A DNA stretch of 64,000 bases from DATMER01 sp040349255 (GTDB lineage: Bacteria; Acidobacteriota; Thermoanaerobaculia; Multivoradales; UBA5704), in contig JBEQUE010000005.1 of assembly GCA_040349255.1 (NCBI GenBank), positions 1 through 64,000 of the forward strand, read 5' to 3'. The notes under the pieces are model-generated. The model was not told the origin of the DNA. It did no database searches and worked only from the letters and a program-made list of their open reading frames with translations. This document shows positions 16,139 to 24,344 of this stretch, in pieces; positions within the stretch are counted from its first letter, which is position 1; each line of letters begins with the position of its first letter. The position numbers and the translations under genes are program-made.

Positions 16139-16351
16139 CTGACGCCGAGCGGTCCGCTGATCTTCCAGGCGGCGGGCGCGGCGCCAAGGCGACACTCGCT
16201 CGCCGAATGCGACAGGATTTCCCTGGGAGACCTCGTCATCCAGGTGGCCAATCCCAGGATGTTGTACCGTATGAAGAAGGACACGGTCCGGTTGCAGGAT
16301 CGCGCCGACGCGGCCCGGATTCGTGAGGCGTTCAATCTGGAAGACGACTGA
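16139..16351 (+). pseudogene. 3' remnant of a nucleotidyltransferase-type gene (toxin-antitoxin style)
   Basis: After a TAG at 16136 the frame is open to TGA at 16349-16351 and encodes a typical C-terminal tail: GDLVIQVANPRMLYRMKKDT followed by VRLQDRADAARIREAFNLED. From memory this is the end of nucleotidyltransferase-like proteins found in toxin-antitoxin pairs (LYRMK-DTVR-QDRADA). The catalytic GS-x-D-x-D domain that should precede it is absent, and the array element occupies that place. The stop overlaps the ATG of the next small gene by 1 bp (TGATG), so the pair was once a coupled operon. A short functional protein starting at the ATG at 16259 cannot be fully excluded, but no ribosome-binding site supports it. 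Confidence 0.6.
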
Positions 16352-16572
16352 TGTCTGTCCGCAAATACCGATCCGTGAACGACATGCCGGGGGCCCGTCC
16401 CCTGCCGCCGCTCGATCCGGAGAACCTGCGCATCGCGTGCGAGCTGACCGAGCTCGCCTACGCCCTCCACCCCTGGAAGCTCGAGCCCGGGGTCCGCAAG
16501 TTCCGCTCCGCCGAGGAAGCTCAACAGCACAGGCAGGAATGGGAGAAGCGCCAGGTCCGCGCCAAACGTTGA
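16351..16572 (+). CDS. Small partner protein of a nucleotidyltransferase pair (antitoxin-like)
   Basis: A 73-residue basic protein beginning MSVRKYRSVNDMPGARPLPP, with a helical C-terminus rich in Arg, Glu and Gln (EEAQQHRQEWEKRQVRAKR). The ATG overlaps the stop of the truncated nucleotidyltransferase remnant (TGATG), a layout typical of toxin-antitoxin or two-gene modules. I recall similar small proteins beside nucleotidyltransferase genes, but they have no agreed name. With its partner apparently destroyed it may be a relic, or may still repress transcription. No DNA-binding motif is obvious. It is convergent with the anti-sigma gene at 16617. Confidence 0.6.
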   Translation: MSVRKYRSVNDMPGARPLPPLDPENLRIACELTELAYALHPWKLEPGVRKFRSAEEAQQHRQEWEKRQVRAKR

Positions 16573-16616
16573 ATCGATGGAGGCAGCCTCGGGCCGGGCC
16601 GCTCTTCGGATATGCA

Positions 16617-17357
16617 TCATGGATGCAGAACGCGAACGGTCACCTCCTCGGCCGGCTCGGAGGAGGCCCGGCCGGCCAGGCGAAGCCGGATCTCTCCCGC
16701 CGGGAGCAGGCTCCGGGGCAGGAGGACGCGGACGGTGCCGGAGTCGGAGAGCAGACCGTCCAGGACACCGGTCGGGCGGCCGGACGCGTCGAGGATCTCC
16801 AGCCGCAGGCCGGTCTCCGTCTGGAGCCGGGCGGAGTTGAGGATCAGGGCTATGCCGACCGCCGGTACGCGGATCTCCCGGGGAGGCTCGGGCCCGCGGT
16901 GGACGCCCGGCATGTCGACGACCTCCAGGGGCAGGTTGGGGATGGCCCGCGGCGAGAGGCTCCAGAAGGACAGGGCCACGGCCGCCAGCAGGGACGCGGC
17001 GGCGAACGCGTAGGCCGTACGGAGCGAGGCGAGGACCGGCGGCAGCCGCCAGCCCGCAGGCTGCGGAGGCCGCGTCTGAGGCTCGGCGAAGATCTGTCTT
17101 CGCAGCTCCTGCCAGGAGACGGCCACGTCGATGCCGGTCTCACCCTGGACGGGCTCCAGGAACTGCTCCAGATCGAGGAGCAGGTCCGGGCAGTCGAAGC
17201 AGACGCCGAGATGCCGGCAGACACGGGCGGCGCGACGGGCGGAGAGCCGGCCGTCGCGCCAGGCGGTGAGCTCCTCGGGAGACGGGTGCCAGCCGGCCTC
17301 GGGACCGAGGCGCTCCTCGCGGCCGAGGAGGCGGAAGGCGAGGGCGAGGTCCGTCAT
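16617..17357 (-). CDS. Zinc-finger transmembrane anti-sigma factor (second copy)
   Basis: A 246-residue protein with the same plan as the anti-sigma factor at 4740-5534. Residues 49-56 (HLGVCFDC) carry the H-x3-C-x2-C motif. After a linker comes one transmembrane helix (about residues 113-133, YAFAAASLLAAVALSFWSL) and then an extracytoplasmic beta-rich domain of about 110 residues. It starts 28 bp after the stop of an ECF sigma gene and is its likely inhibitor. Unlike the first pair, no CHAT gene follows; the next gene is on the opposite strand. The periplasmic domain has little obvious similarity to that of the first copy, so the two probably sense different signals. Confidence 0.8.
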   Translation of the reverse strand: MTDLALAFRLLGREERLGPEAGWHPSPEELTAWRDGRLSARRAARVCRHLGVCFDCPDLLLDLEQFLEPVQGETGIDVAVSWQELRRQIFAEPQTRPPQPAGWRLPPVLASLRTAYAFAAASLLAAVALSFWSLSPRAIPNLPLEVVDMPGVHRGPEPPREIRVPAVGIALILNSARLQTETGLRLEILDASGRPTGVLDGLLSDSGTVRVLLPRSLLPAGEIRLRLAGRASSEPAEEVTVRVLHP

Positions 17358-17385
17358 GAGCCCTCCTCCCCATCCCCTTTCCGGC

Positions 17386-17991
17386 TCAGTCCTCCGGATC
17401 CGTCAGCTCGAGCTTCAGCCGCTTCCGGGCCTGGAAGAGATGGGCTTTGACGGTGTCGATCGAAATCCCCATGATGGTTGCGATCTCCTTGTACTTGTAG
17501 CCCTTGTCGTAGCGCAGGAGGAAGCAGGTGCGCATCTGGTCGGGCAATCCCTGGATCGCCTGGCTGAGAGTCGATGCGCGCTCCCGTTCCAACACGTCCT
17601 CCAGGGCCCTGGCCTCGGACGGCGGCGGCTCGATGGCCGCCGGCTTGCCATCCTCGTCCCGCCCGCCGGTCTCGATGGAGGTCTCCCATCCTTTGCGCTT
17701 GCCGGTTCCCCTGCGTCTCAGCTCGTTTTGATACACGTGGTCCGCGATCTCGAACAGCCAGGTCTTGAACCCGGATGCGCGGCGGAATGATGCGATACCT
17801 CTGAAGACCCTCAAAAAGACGTCCTGGGTGAGATCGTCGGCTTCATCTTTCGAGAAGCCGCGCTGCCGGAAGAAGTTCTGGACACGCTTGGCGTGCAGCT
17901 TGAACAGCCGCTCGAAGTTGGCCTCGGCGTCGATCCCGGCCTGGATCAGCTCGACAAGGCGCAGGCTGGGGTCGTCGTCGACGGGAGACAT
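17386..17991 (-). CDS. ECF-family RNA polymerase sigma factor (second copy)
   Basis: A 201-residue protein with region 2 (DEADDLTQDVFLRVFRGIASF and FKTWLFEIADHVYQNEL) and region 4 (IQGLPDQMRTCFLLRYDKG, then YKEIATIMGISIDTVKAHLF). It is clearly a paralogue of the sigma factor at 5531 by layout and motif order. It begins 4 bp after the stop of the adenosine deaminase gene on the same strand, so it may be read from the long recN-add transcript as well as from its own promoter. The anti-sigma gene follows after 28 bp. Target promoters are unknown. Confidence 0.92.
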   Translation of the reverse strand: MSPVDDDPSLRLVELIQAGIDAEANFERLFKLHAKRVQNFFRQRGFSKDEADDLTQDVFLRVFRGIASFRRASGFKTWLFEIADHVYQNELRRRGTGKRKGWETSIETGGRDEDGKPAAIEPPPSEARALEDVLERERASTLSQAIQGLPDQMRTCFLLRYDKGYKYKEIATIMGISIDTVKAHLFQARKRLKLELTDPED

Positions 17992-17995
17992 CCCC

Positions 17996-19051
17996 TTAGC
18001 TTAACGGATGAGCGAACCCGGAACCGAGCAGCTCCCGCGACAACTCGTCCATCCTCTGCCGGAAGTCCGCCTCCAGGGCCGCCTTCTCGCCCTCCGGCAG
18101 GAAGGACTGCCGCAGGGCGGCGAGCGACAGGCCGGCCAGCTCGGCGGGGGTGTAGCCGAACGCCTCGTGCAGGCGCAGGTACTCGCGGCTCAGGTCGGTG
18201 TCGAAGAAGGCGGGGTCGTCCGAATTGACCGAGACCGGGACGCCGGCCCGGTAGAGGCGGTCGAACGAGTGGCTCTCGACGTCCGGGAAGACGCCGAGGC
18301 AGACGTTCGAGCTCGGGCAGACCTCCAGCGGGATGTGCCGGTCGCAGAGCTCCACGACGAGCGCCGGGTCCTCCACCGCCCGGACGCCGTGGCCGACGCG
18401 CTCGGCGCCGCAGACCTCCAGGACCGAGCGGATCGACTCCGGGCCGGCGTGCTCGCCGGCGTGCGCCACCCGGCGAAGACCTTCCCGGGCCGCGATCTCG
18501 AAATGCTCGCGGAACGGCTCGCTCGGGAAGCGCGACTCGCTGCCCGAGAGGCCCAGGGCCACCACTCCGCGACTCCGGCCGGCCACGGCCCACTCCAGCG
18601 TGCGGTCCGCGGCCTCGACGCCCACGTTGCGCACGATGTCCGGAATGAGCCGGAGCCGCGAGCCGAAGCGCCGCTCCCCCTCCGCCATCGCCTCTTCGAG
18701 CGCGGCCAGGATCTCGTCTCCGTTGCCGCCGTTCGCGAGATGGGTGGAGATCGTGAAGTGGGTCTCGGTGTAGACCACGCCCTGCCCGGCCTGAGCCTCC
18801 ACGAAGTCGAGCGCCAGGAGCTTGAAATCCTCGGGCCTGCGCAGCGCCCGCGAGCACGTGAGGTAGACCTGGACGAAGTGCTCGAAGTCGCGGAAGCGGA
18901 ACCAGTTGCGGAGCCCCTCCTCGTCGCCGGCCGGCAGGTCGACGCCGTTGCGCCGCGCCAGCTCCAGGAGGACGCCGGGACGCATGGCGCCTTCCAGGTG
19001 GACGTGCAGCTCCACCTTGGGCATCCGCCGGAGGAAGAGCTCGACGCTCAC
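17996..19051 (-). CDS. add: Adenosine deaminase family hydrolase
   Basis: A 351-residue enzyme of the metal-dependent amidohydrolase superfamily. Visible metal and active-site blocks are ELHVHLEGAMRP (N-terminal His-x-His), VAHAGEHAGPESI, RVGHGVRAVEDP, and VNSDDPAFFDTDL near the end, all in the order of adenosine/adenine deaminases. It would deaminate adenosine (or adenine) in purine salvage; which substrate is used cannot be told from the motifs. I chose the GTG at 19051 (VSVELFLRRMPK) because an AGGTGAG site lies 6 nt upstream; the longer frame begins with an unlikely TTG at 19072. It starts 7 bp after the coaD stop, inside the recN-to-sigma gene run. Confidence 0.9.
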   Translation of the reverse strand: MSVELFLRRMPKVELHVHLEGAMRPGVLLELARRNGVDLPAGDEEGLRNWFRFRDFEHFVQVYLTCSRALRRPEDFKLLALDFVEAQAGQGVVYTETHFTISTHLANGGNGDEILAALEEAMAEGERRFGSRLRLIPDIVRNVGVEAADRTLEWAVAGRSRGVVALGLSGSESRFPSEPFREHFEIAAREGLRRVAHAGEHAGPESIRSVLEVCGAERVGHGVRAVEDPALVVELCDRHIPLEVCPSSNVCLGVFPDVESHSFDRLYRAGVPVSVNSDDPAFFDTDLSREYLRLHEAFGYTPAELAGLSLAALRQSFLPEGEKAALEADFRQRMDELSRELLGSGFAHPLS

Positions 19052-19058
19052 CGGCTGC

Positions 19059-19580
19059 TCACCTGTTGGCAACTGCGGGGTCGGAGGGTCGGAGGCGGAG
19101 ACGGAGGCGCTCCAGCACCAGGGCGGGCACCAGGCCGGTGAGGTCGCCGCCCAGGGCGTAGACCTCCTTGACCAGCCGGCTCGACAGGTAGCTGTAGTCC
19201 TCCCGCGGCATCATGAAGACGGTCTCGACGCGCGGGTTCAGGCGGCGGTTCATGAGCGCCATCTGGAACTCGTACTCGAAGTCCGAGACCGCCCGGAGGC
19301 CGCGCACCACGGCGCGGGCGCCGATCCGGTCGATGAAGTCGACGAGCAGCCCCGAGAAGCTCTCCACCCGGCAGTCCGCCCGGCCGTCGACGAGCGAGCG
19401 GATGGTCTCCATCCGCTCGTCCACGGAGAACAGCGGCTTCTTCTGCTCGTTGTAGAGCACCGCGATGACGACCTCGTCGAACAGCGGCCGGCAGCGCTCG
19501 ATGATGTCGAGGTGGCCGTTGTGGAGCGGATCGAACGTGCCGGGGTAAACGGCGATCCTCCTGGTCATCTCGCGGTTCAT
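19059..19580 (-). CDS. coaD: Phosphopantetheine adenylyltransferase
   Basis: A 173-residue enzyme (169 if the internal ATG at 19568 is used). The nucleotidyltransferase signature is present: YPGTFDPLHNGHLDII at the N-terminus and YSYLSSRLVKEVYALGGD near the C-terminus, with FEYEFQMALMNR between. It transfers AMP from ATP to 4'-phosphopantetheine, the penultimate step of coenzyme A synthesis. The ATG at 19580 overlaps the stop of the upstream beta-propeller gene as ATGA, which favours this start by translational coupling. The same stretch is also open in a much longer frame, but only this part has family motifs. The downstream neighbour is adenosine deaminase. Confidence 0.95.
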   Translation of the reverse strand: MNREMTRRIAVYPGTFDPLHNGHLDIIERCRPLFDEVVIAVLYNEQKKPLFSVDERMETIRSLVDGRADCRVESFSGLLVDFIDRIGARAVVRGLRAVSDFEYEFQMALMNRRLNPRVETVFMMPREDYSYLSSRLVKEVYALGGDLTGLVPALVLERLRLRLRPSDPAVANR

Positions 19581-21748
19581 TTCGCGTCGCGCGCCTCGGA
19601 AAGGTTGAAGGTCACCACGTTGTAGGACGCGTCGGTGACCCGGAGCAGCAGCAGCGCCGGCCTGGCGTTCCCGGTCTCGATCACCAGCGTCTCGGTCTGG
19701 CCGTCGATCAGCCCGTCGGCCGACGGCACCGGCTTCCACTCCTGGGCGTCCACGCTGAACATGGCCTCCCGCAGCGGGCTCGCCGCGTCGCGCACGGTGG
19801 CGCGCACCTGGCCGCCCTTCCCAGACGGCCGATCCATCTTGACCAGGACCGGCGTGGTGTTGTCCACCACCACCGGGTCGCTCACCCGCTCGGCGACCTG
19901 GGCGCTGCCGGGGTCGTTCGACGGCCGGTCCGAGGCGCGCAGCCGGAAGCGGTAGATGCCGTCCGGCAGGGACGTGGCGTCGAACGCGTAGTAGTTGTCC
20001 TCCAGCTCGTCCGCGACCCGCAGCCAGTCGCCGTCCGAGGCGGCCGGCCGGAAGGAGAGCTCGTACTCCAGCCCGTCCTGGTTGGGGTCGGAGGCGGTCC
20101 AGCGCAGCGTCCGGAAACCCTTCTTCCACAGCGGCTTGGTGCGGCCGTCGTCCTCGTCCGCGGGCTGGCCCACGGTGGTGAAGATCCCCTCGCGGGTGGG
20201 ATGGGCCGGCTCGTAGACCTGGTTCGAGGGGTTGAAGTTCTGCGGCACCAGGATCTGGCCCGGCTCCAGCGCGCCGAACCCGTCGATGCGCGGGCTCAGG
20301 TTCTCCTGCCGGTAGGACAGCTCGGCGGTGTAGAGGACCGGAGGCGCGGAGTCCGAGTCCATCACGGCCCGCCACTGGACGTAGCGTCCGCGGGGCAGGT
20401 CTTCGAGCGCGATCTCCTCGCCCTTCTTCGCCGCCGTCCAGGGCGACCAGGTACGGTCCGGCTCGGCGCTCATGCCGCTGCGGAACGAGAAGCGCACCGC
20501 GCTGCCGCCCGGCGTCTCGCCGCGCCACCGGAACGTTCCGAACCGGGCGGCCTGGCCGGCGTCGAGCGCCGCGCTGGTGTAGGTGCCGGTCTTCTCGGTC
20601 CGGGCCGTGACCCGGTAGAGCGCCGCCGCGTTCGTGGTGGCGAACGCCGGGCCGGCCTCGCCGGGGAGCAGGGCGACGATCTGGCGCTCGTCCACGTCCT
20701 TCTCCAGCAGGAGCTGGCGGTCGGACCAACTGTAAAGCTTACCTTCCAGGCCGGTCGCCGCCCAGAGGCGGCCCCGGGACCACAGCACGTCGTAGACGGT
20801 GTCGCCGGCGAAGCTCCAGAGGCTCTCCACCACTCCGGTGGGCGAGATCGAGAGCAGCTCGCTGCGCGGCCCGGTGGCGCCGGCCGGGCGGGAGCCCGCC
20901 GCAGTGTCTGCACCGGCCGCGCCCGCGTCGGGCTGCGCCTGGGCGTCACCAGCAGCGGGTTGGGAGAGGTCGACCAGGCTGGACTCGGAAGCGACGACGC
21001 CGGCGTAGCAGGTGCCGTCCGGCCCCACGGCCAGGGCCACGACCTCGGGCTCGTCGGCGTCGTAGAGGGTCCGGGCGTTGCCGTCCTTGCCGAGCCGCAG
21101 GATGAGCCCCTCGCCCGCGGTGCCGAGCAGGACGTCGCCGTCCGGCAGCACCTCCATGGAGCGCAGGTGGGTGTCGTCGCTGTCGTAGAGCACCTGGCCG
21201 CGGCCGTCGGCTCCCACCTTGAAGAGCTTGCCCTGGGTGCCGGTGGCGACGAGGAGGCCGCCGTCCTTCGCCCGCGCCAGCGCCCAGATGTAGGTCTCGC
21301 CGGGATCGAAGAAGACGTCCGATTTGCCGTTGGCGATGCGGTAGACCTTGCCGCGGGGCGAGGTACCGGCGAAGACCGTGCCGTCGGGGTCGGCCCAGAC
21401 GGCGAAGACCTCGGGCTCCGGCGCGGCGAAGAGCTCGGAGACCTTTCCCTTCGAGTCGATCCGCAGGACCTTGCCGGCGTTGCCCGTGCCGACCACCCAG
21501 CCGTCACCCCCGCCGATACCGCCACCCGCGGCGGAGAGCAGGAAGGGCTCGCCGATCGAGGCCACGCGCTCGGCGCGCGGGGCGAGCGTCATGCGACCGA
21601 GCGAGTCGACGCTCACCCCTTCCAGCGTGCCGGCGAGGAAGCCGGCCTGGTTCTGGGTCTGGAAGATGTGGACCTGGGTGGCGGCCAGCGGCGCCAGGCC
21701 CAGGAGAAGGAACAGCGCGAGTCCGGTCCCCGCCGCCCGTCTCTTCAA
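19577..21748 (-). CDS. Secreted beta-propeller-like protein
   Basis: A 723-residue protein with a signal peptide (MKRRAAGTGLALFLLLGLAP, cleavage after LAATQ or nearby). The N-terminal 400 residues contain repeated blade-like units such as GWVVGTGNAGKVLRIDSKGK, GTVFAGTSPRGKVYRI, GLLVATGTQGKLFKVG and DVLLGTAGEGLILRLG, so a six- to eight-bladed propeller is likely. The rest is beta-rich, with a fibronectin-like stretch (DGLEYELSFRPA, GIYRFRLRASD). No catalytic residues are recognisable. It overlaps the S55 peptidase gene upstream and coaD downstream by 4 bp each, and may work with the S55 protein in the envelope. The pairing is seen; the joint role is inference. Confidence 0.7.
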   Translation of the reverse strand: MKRRAAGTGLALFLLLGLAPLAATQVHIFQTQNQAGFLAGTLEGVSVDSLGRMTLAPRAERVASIGEPFLLSAAGGGIGGGDGWVVGTGNAGKVLRIDSKGKVSELFAAPEPEVFAVWADPDGTVFAGTSPRGKVYRIANGKSDVFFDPGETYIWALARAKDGGLLVATGTQGKLFKVGADGRGQVLYDSDDTHLRSMEVLPDGDVLLGTAGEGLILRLGKDGNARTLYDADEPEVVALAVGPDGTCYAGVVASESSLVDLSQPAAGDAQAQPDAGAAGADTAAGSRPAGATGPRSELLSISPTGVVESLWSFAGDTVYDVLWSRGRLWAATGLEGKLYSWSDRQLLLEKDVDERQIVALLPGEAGPAFATTNAAALYRVTARTEKTGTYTSAALDAGQAARFGTFRWRGETPGGSAVRFSFRSGMSAEPDRTWSPWTAAKKGEEIALEDLPRGRYVQWRAVMDSDSAPPVLYTAELSYRQENLSPRIDGFGALEPGQILVPQNFNPSNQVYEPAHPTREGIFTTVGQPADEDDGRTKPLWKKGFRTLRWTASDPNQDGLEYELSFRPAASDGDWLRVADELEDNYYAFDATSLPDGIYRFRLRASDRPSNDPGSAQVAERVSDPVVVDNTTPVLVKMDRPSGKGGQVRATVRDAASPLREAMFSVDAQEWKPVPSADGLIDGQTETLVIETGNARPALLLLRVTDASYNVVTFNLSEARDAK

Positions 21749-23697
21749 CGGCCACCCCCGCCCGTCGAGCCCGTCGAAGACGCCGAGGACACCGTCTCCC
21801 CCGTCTCCTCCTGCTTCGGTGTCTCCTCCCCGCCTCCCGGCACGGGCTCTCGCCGCCGGACCTCCAGGTCGACCCGCACCAGGCCCGAGATGGGCATGGA
21901 GAGGGTCTCATCCTTCTCCTGGGCGATGGTGGCGCGCAGCGGCACGGCGCTGTCGGACGAGGCCGCTCCCCAGAGCGAGCGCACGGAGCCGGGCAGGCGC
22001 GGCATCACCTCGCCGGCCACCGAGAGGCCCGGACCGCCGTAGACGCCGAGCACCACCAGGTCGCGCCGCGAATGGAGCGAGCGCAGCAGCTTCAGGAGCT
22101 GGGGGAAATTCACCGGATCGGCCGGCTCCAGCGTGAGGCGGGCCCCGTCGGCGCTCGCGCCGTCGCCGATCAGCAGCGAGTAGCGGCCGGCTGGCACGTC
22201 CTCCGGCAGGTCGATCGAGACCGAGTGCCGGAAGCGCTCTCCGCGGTAGGCGGCGAGGTCGAGGTTGATCCCGACCCGATCGCCCGGCCGCACCACGGTG
22301 CGGTCGGCCTGGGCGCCCACCAGCGTGGCGGCGCGCGGCTGGAGCGACTGGGCGACGTCGACCTGGATGTCCTCGAAGCCCACCTTCTCGATCGCGCTCT
22401 GGCTCACGTAGGACGCCACGGCCATCAGGAACGCCGCGGCCTCGCTCGTGGCGCTGTCGCCGTCGAAGCTCTGCTTCACCTCCAGGTCGCCGTACTTCTT
22501 CAGCCGGAAGCGGGCGGTCACGTCGAGCCCCTGCGAGCCCGAGGTGTACGACGCGGATTCGAGGCCCGCCACGAGCGAGCTGCTGACCAGCATCGGGGTG
22601 TAGAGCGGCACGTCCGCGAGACGCATCCTGAACTCGCGCGGCTTGTCGCTGCCGCCGCCCGAGAGGCGCAGCACCATGGGCACGGTCGAGGGCTTGAGGC
22701 CGAGCCGCCCCTGGATGCCGGCCTTGCGGTCCTGCTCGAAGGCGCCGATCTCCTCGCCGAGGTTGGAGATCTTGAAGGAGCTGTTCTGGTTCGAGAGAAC
22801 CATCACCACCTCGGCGCTCGACATGGGCACGTTGATCGGGCCGAGACCGAGGAACGGATGGCCGAAGGCGAGCACCTGGTCGCCGTAGCGGTCGGTCACC
22901 GTGCCGATCGCCGCCAGCCGGAAGTCGCCGTCCACCAGCACGATGCCCACGGCGCTGCCGAGCTTGAGGTCGTTGTCGGTGTCCTCCGGCCGCGCCTTGC
23001 CCGCGGAGCTGACCGAGCCGAGCGCCTGGCGCAGGATGCCCATCGACTGCTCGCCGAAGCCGGAGGTGGTCCACTGCACGCTCGCCACGCCGTCGTTCGG
23101 CATGCGCGGCCGGAGCTTCGCCAGCTCGCGCTGGAAGAGGTCCGGCGGGATCTTGCCGGAGAGGAGGTCCGTGAGGGGGATCGGCGCATGGGCGGGGACC
23201 GGCGGGATCGGCGTGACGGGCTCCATGCCTTTGAGGCCGGAGAGCCGCCGCATGGACTCGATCGGCGTGATGCCCGCGATGGCCTCGTGCGAGAACGGCC
23301 AGCTGAACGCGACCGCGCCGGCCAGGCGGCCGTCGAGGAAGACCGGGCTGCCGCTCATGCCGGAGGCGACGCCGCTCTTCTCCAGCCCCTTGCCGGTCAG
23401 CCGGGCCAGGATGTAGCTCATGTCCACGGCGTTCTGGTTGCGCAGGATACCGACGACCTCGACCTCGAAGCGCTCGGGCTCGCTGCCGGAGAACACGCTG
23501 AGGCCGTAGCCCTTCTGGCCGGCCTTGACCTCGTCGACCGAGATGATCGGCAGCTCCTTGGGGCCGAGCCCCTGGCGCTCGACGGGCATCGTGGGCTGGG
23601 GGACCTGGGTGGGCGCCTGGGCCGAGGCGACCCCGGGAACCGCGAGGAGGAGCAGGCCCGCGAGGGTCTGCCGGCGAAGACGGGACAATCGAATCAT
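21745..23697 (-). CDS. SpoIVB peptidase S55 domain protein, exported
   Basis: A 650-residue protein with a signal peptide (LAGLLLLAVPGVASAQA). The S55 domain occupies the first half: ISVDEVKAGQKGYGLSVFSG, then VASGMSGSPVFLDGRLAGAV, whose GMSGSP block (residues 113-118) holds the nucleophilic serine. DQVLAFGHPFLGLGPINVPM follows further on. In Bacillus the SpoIVB protease cleaves a membrane-bound checkpoint protein during sporulation; in non-sporulating phyla the domain is common but its target is unknown. The C-terminal half is beta-rich with no family I can name. Start and stop overlap their neighbours by 4 bp each, tying it to tsaC and the propeller gene. Confidence 0.85.
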   Translation of the reverse strand: MIRLSRLRRQTLAGLLLLAVPGVASAQAPTQVPQPTMPVERQGLGPKELPIISVDEVKAGQKGYGLSVFSGSEPERFEVEVVGILRNQNAVDMSYILARLTGKGLEKSGVASGMSGSPVFLDGRLAGAVAFSWPFSHEAIAGITPIESMRRLSGLKGMEPVTPIPPVPAHAPIPLTDLLSGKIPPDLFQRELAKLRPRMPNDGVASVQWTTSGFGEQSMGILRQALGSVSSAGKARPEDTDNDLKLGSAVGIVLVDGDFRLAAIGTVTDRYGDQVLAFGHPFLGLGPINVPMSSAEVVMVLSNQNSSFKISNLGEEIGAFEQDRKAGIQGRLGLKPSTVPMVLRLSGGGSDKPREFRMRLADVPLYTPMLVSSSLVAGLESASYTSGSQGLDVTARFRLKKYGDLEVKQSFDGDSATSEAAAFLMAVASYVSQSAIEKVGFEDIQVDVAQSLQPRAATLVGAQADRTVVRPGDRVGINLDLAAYRGERFRHSVSIDLPEDVPAGRYSLLIGDGASADGARLTLEPADPVNFPQLLKLLRSLHSRRDLVVLGVYGGPGLSVAGEVMPRLPGSVRSLWGAASSDSAVPLRATIAQEKDETLSMPISGLVRVDLEVRRREPVPGGGEETPKQEETGETVSSASSTGSTGGGGR

Positions 23698-24344
23698 TCT
23701 TCCTCTCCCTGGGCTGCGTGGAGCGCCAGCGCCTCGCGCAGCCGATCGACGGGGAATCTCCCAGTCCGTAGAACCACAGGTCCGCCCTCCTCTATTGCCA
23801 CCAGCGTGGAGGGGGGCCCGCCGGGCAGGATTCCGCCGTCCACCACCACCGCATCCTCGCCCGCCAGCAGCTCCGCCGCGCCCGCGGGGTCCAGCACCGG
23901 TTCTCCACCGCTCGGGTTGGCGCTGGTGGCCGTGAGCCCGTGCCCCAGCTCGCCGAGCAGGCGCCGCAGGCCGTCGTGGCCCGGAACCCGCACCGCGAGC
24001 GCCGACTCCCCCGCGCTGGCCGGAAGCGGCCGCGCAACGGGCAGGACCACGGTGAGAGGCCCCGGCCAGCAGGCGGAGAGGGGGATCAGTATAGAAAGGT
24101 CCGGATCGATCCCCAAATCCGCGAGCTGCTCCGGTCCGGCCACCACCACGGGGAGCGCCTTCCTTGGCTCGCGCCCCTTGATGCGATAGATCGCCTCGAC
24201 GCCGATCCGGTTCCGCGGATCGGCTCCGAAGCCGTAGCTCGACCCGGTCGGGATGGCCAGGACGCCGCCCCGCCGCAGCAGCGCGCGCAGCGGCTCGACC
24301 GGCTCGCCCGGGCGCCAGAACGGAGCGGGGCTCCGGTCTCTCAT
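23694..24344 (-). CDS. tsaC: Threonylcarbamoyl-AMP synthase (Sua5/YrdC/TsaC family)
   Basis: A 216-residue protein with the YrdC fold signatures: GGVLAIPTGSSYGFGADP near the N-terminus, IYRIKGREPRKALPVVV (the K-x-R nucleotide-binding segment), WPGPLTVVLP, AVRVPGH and LTATSANPSGGEP. It makes the L-threonylcarbamoyl-adenylate used for the t6A modification of ANN-decoding tRNAs. It is the short TsaC form without the extra Sua5 C-terminal domain. It overlaps recN by 4 bp upstream and the S55 gene by 4 bp downstream, so all are probably translated from one message. Nothing in the frame looks damaged. Confidence 0.9.
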   Translation of the reverse strand: MRDRSPAPFWRPGEPVEPLRALLRRGGVLAIPTGSSYGFGADPRNRIGVEAIYRIKGREPRKALPVVVAGPEQLADLGIDPDLSILIPLSACWPGPLTVVLPVARPLPASAGESALAVRVPGHDGLRRLLGELGHGLTATSANPSGGEPVLDPAGAAELLAGEDAVVVDGGILPGGPPSTLVAIEEGGPVVLRTGRFPVDRLREALALHAAQGEEE

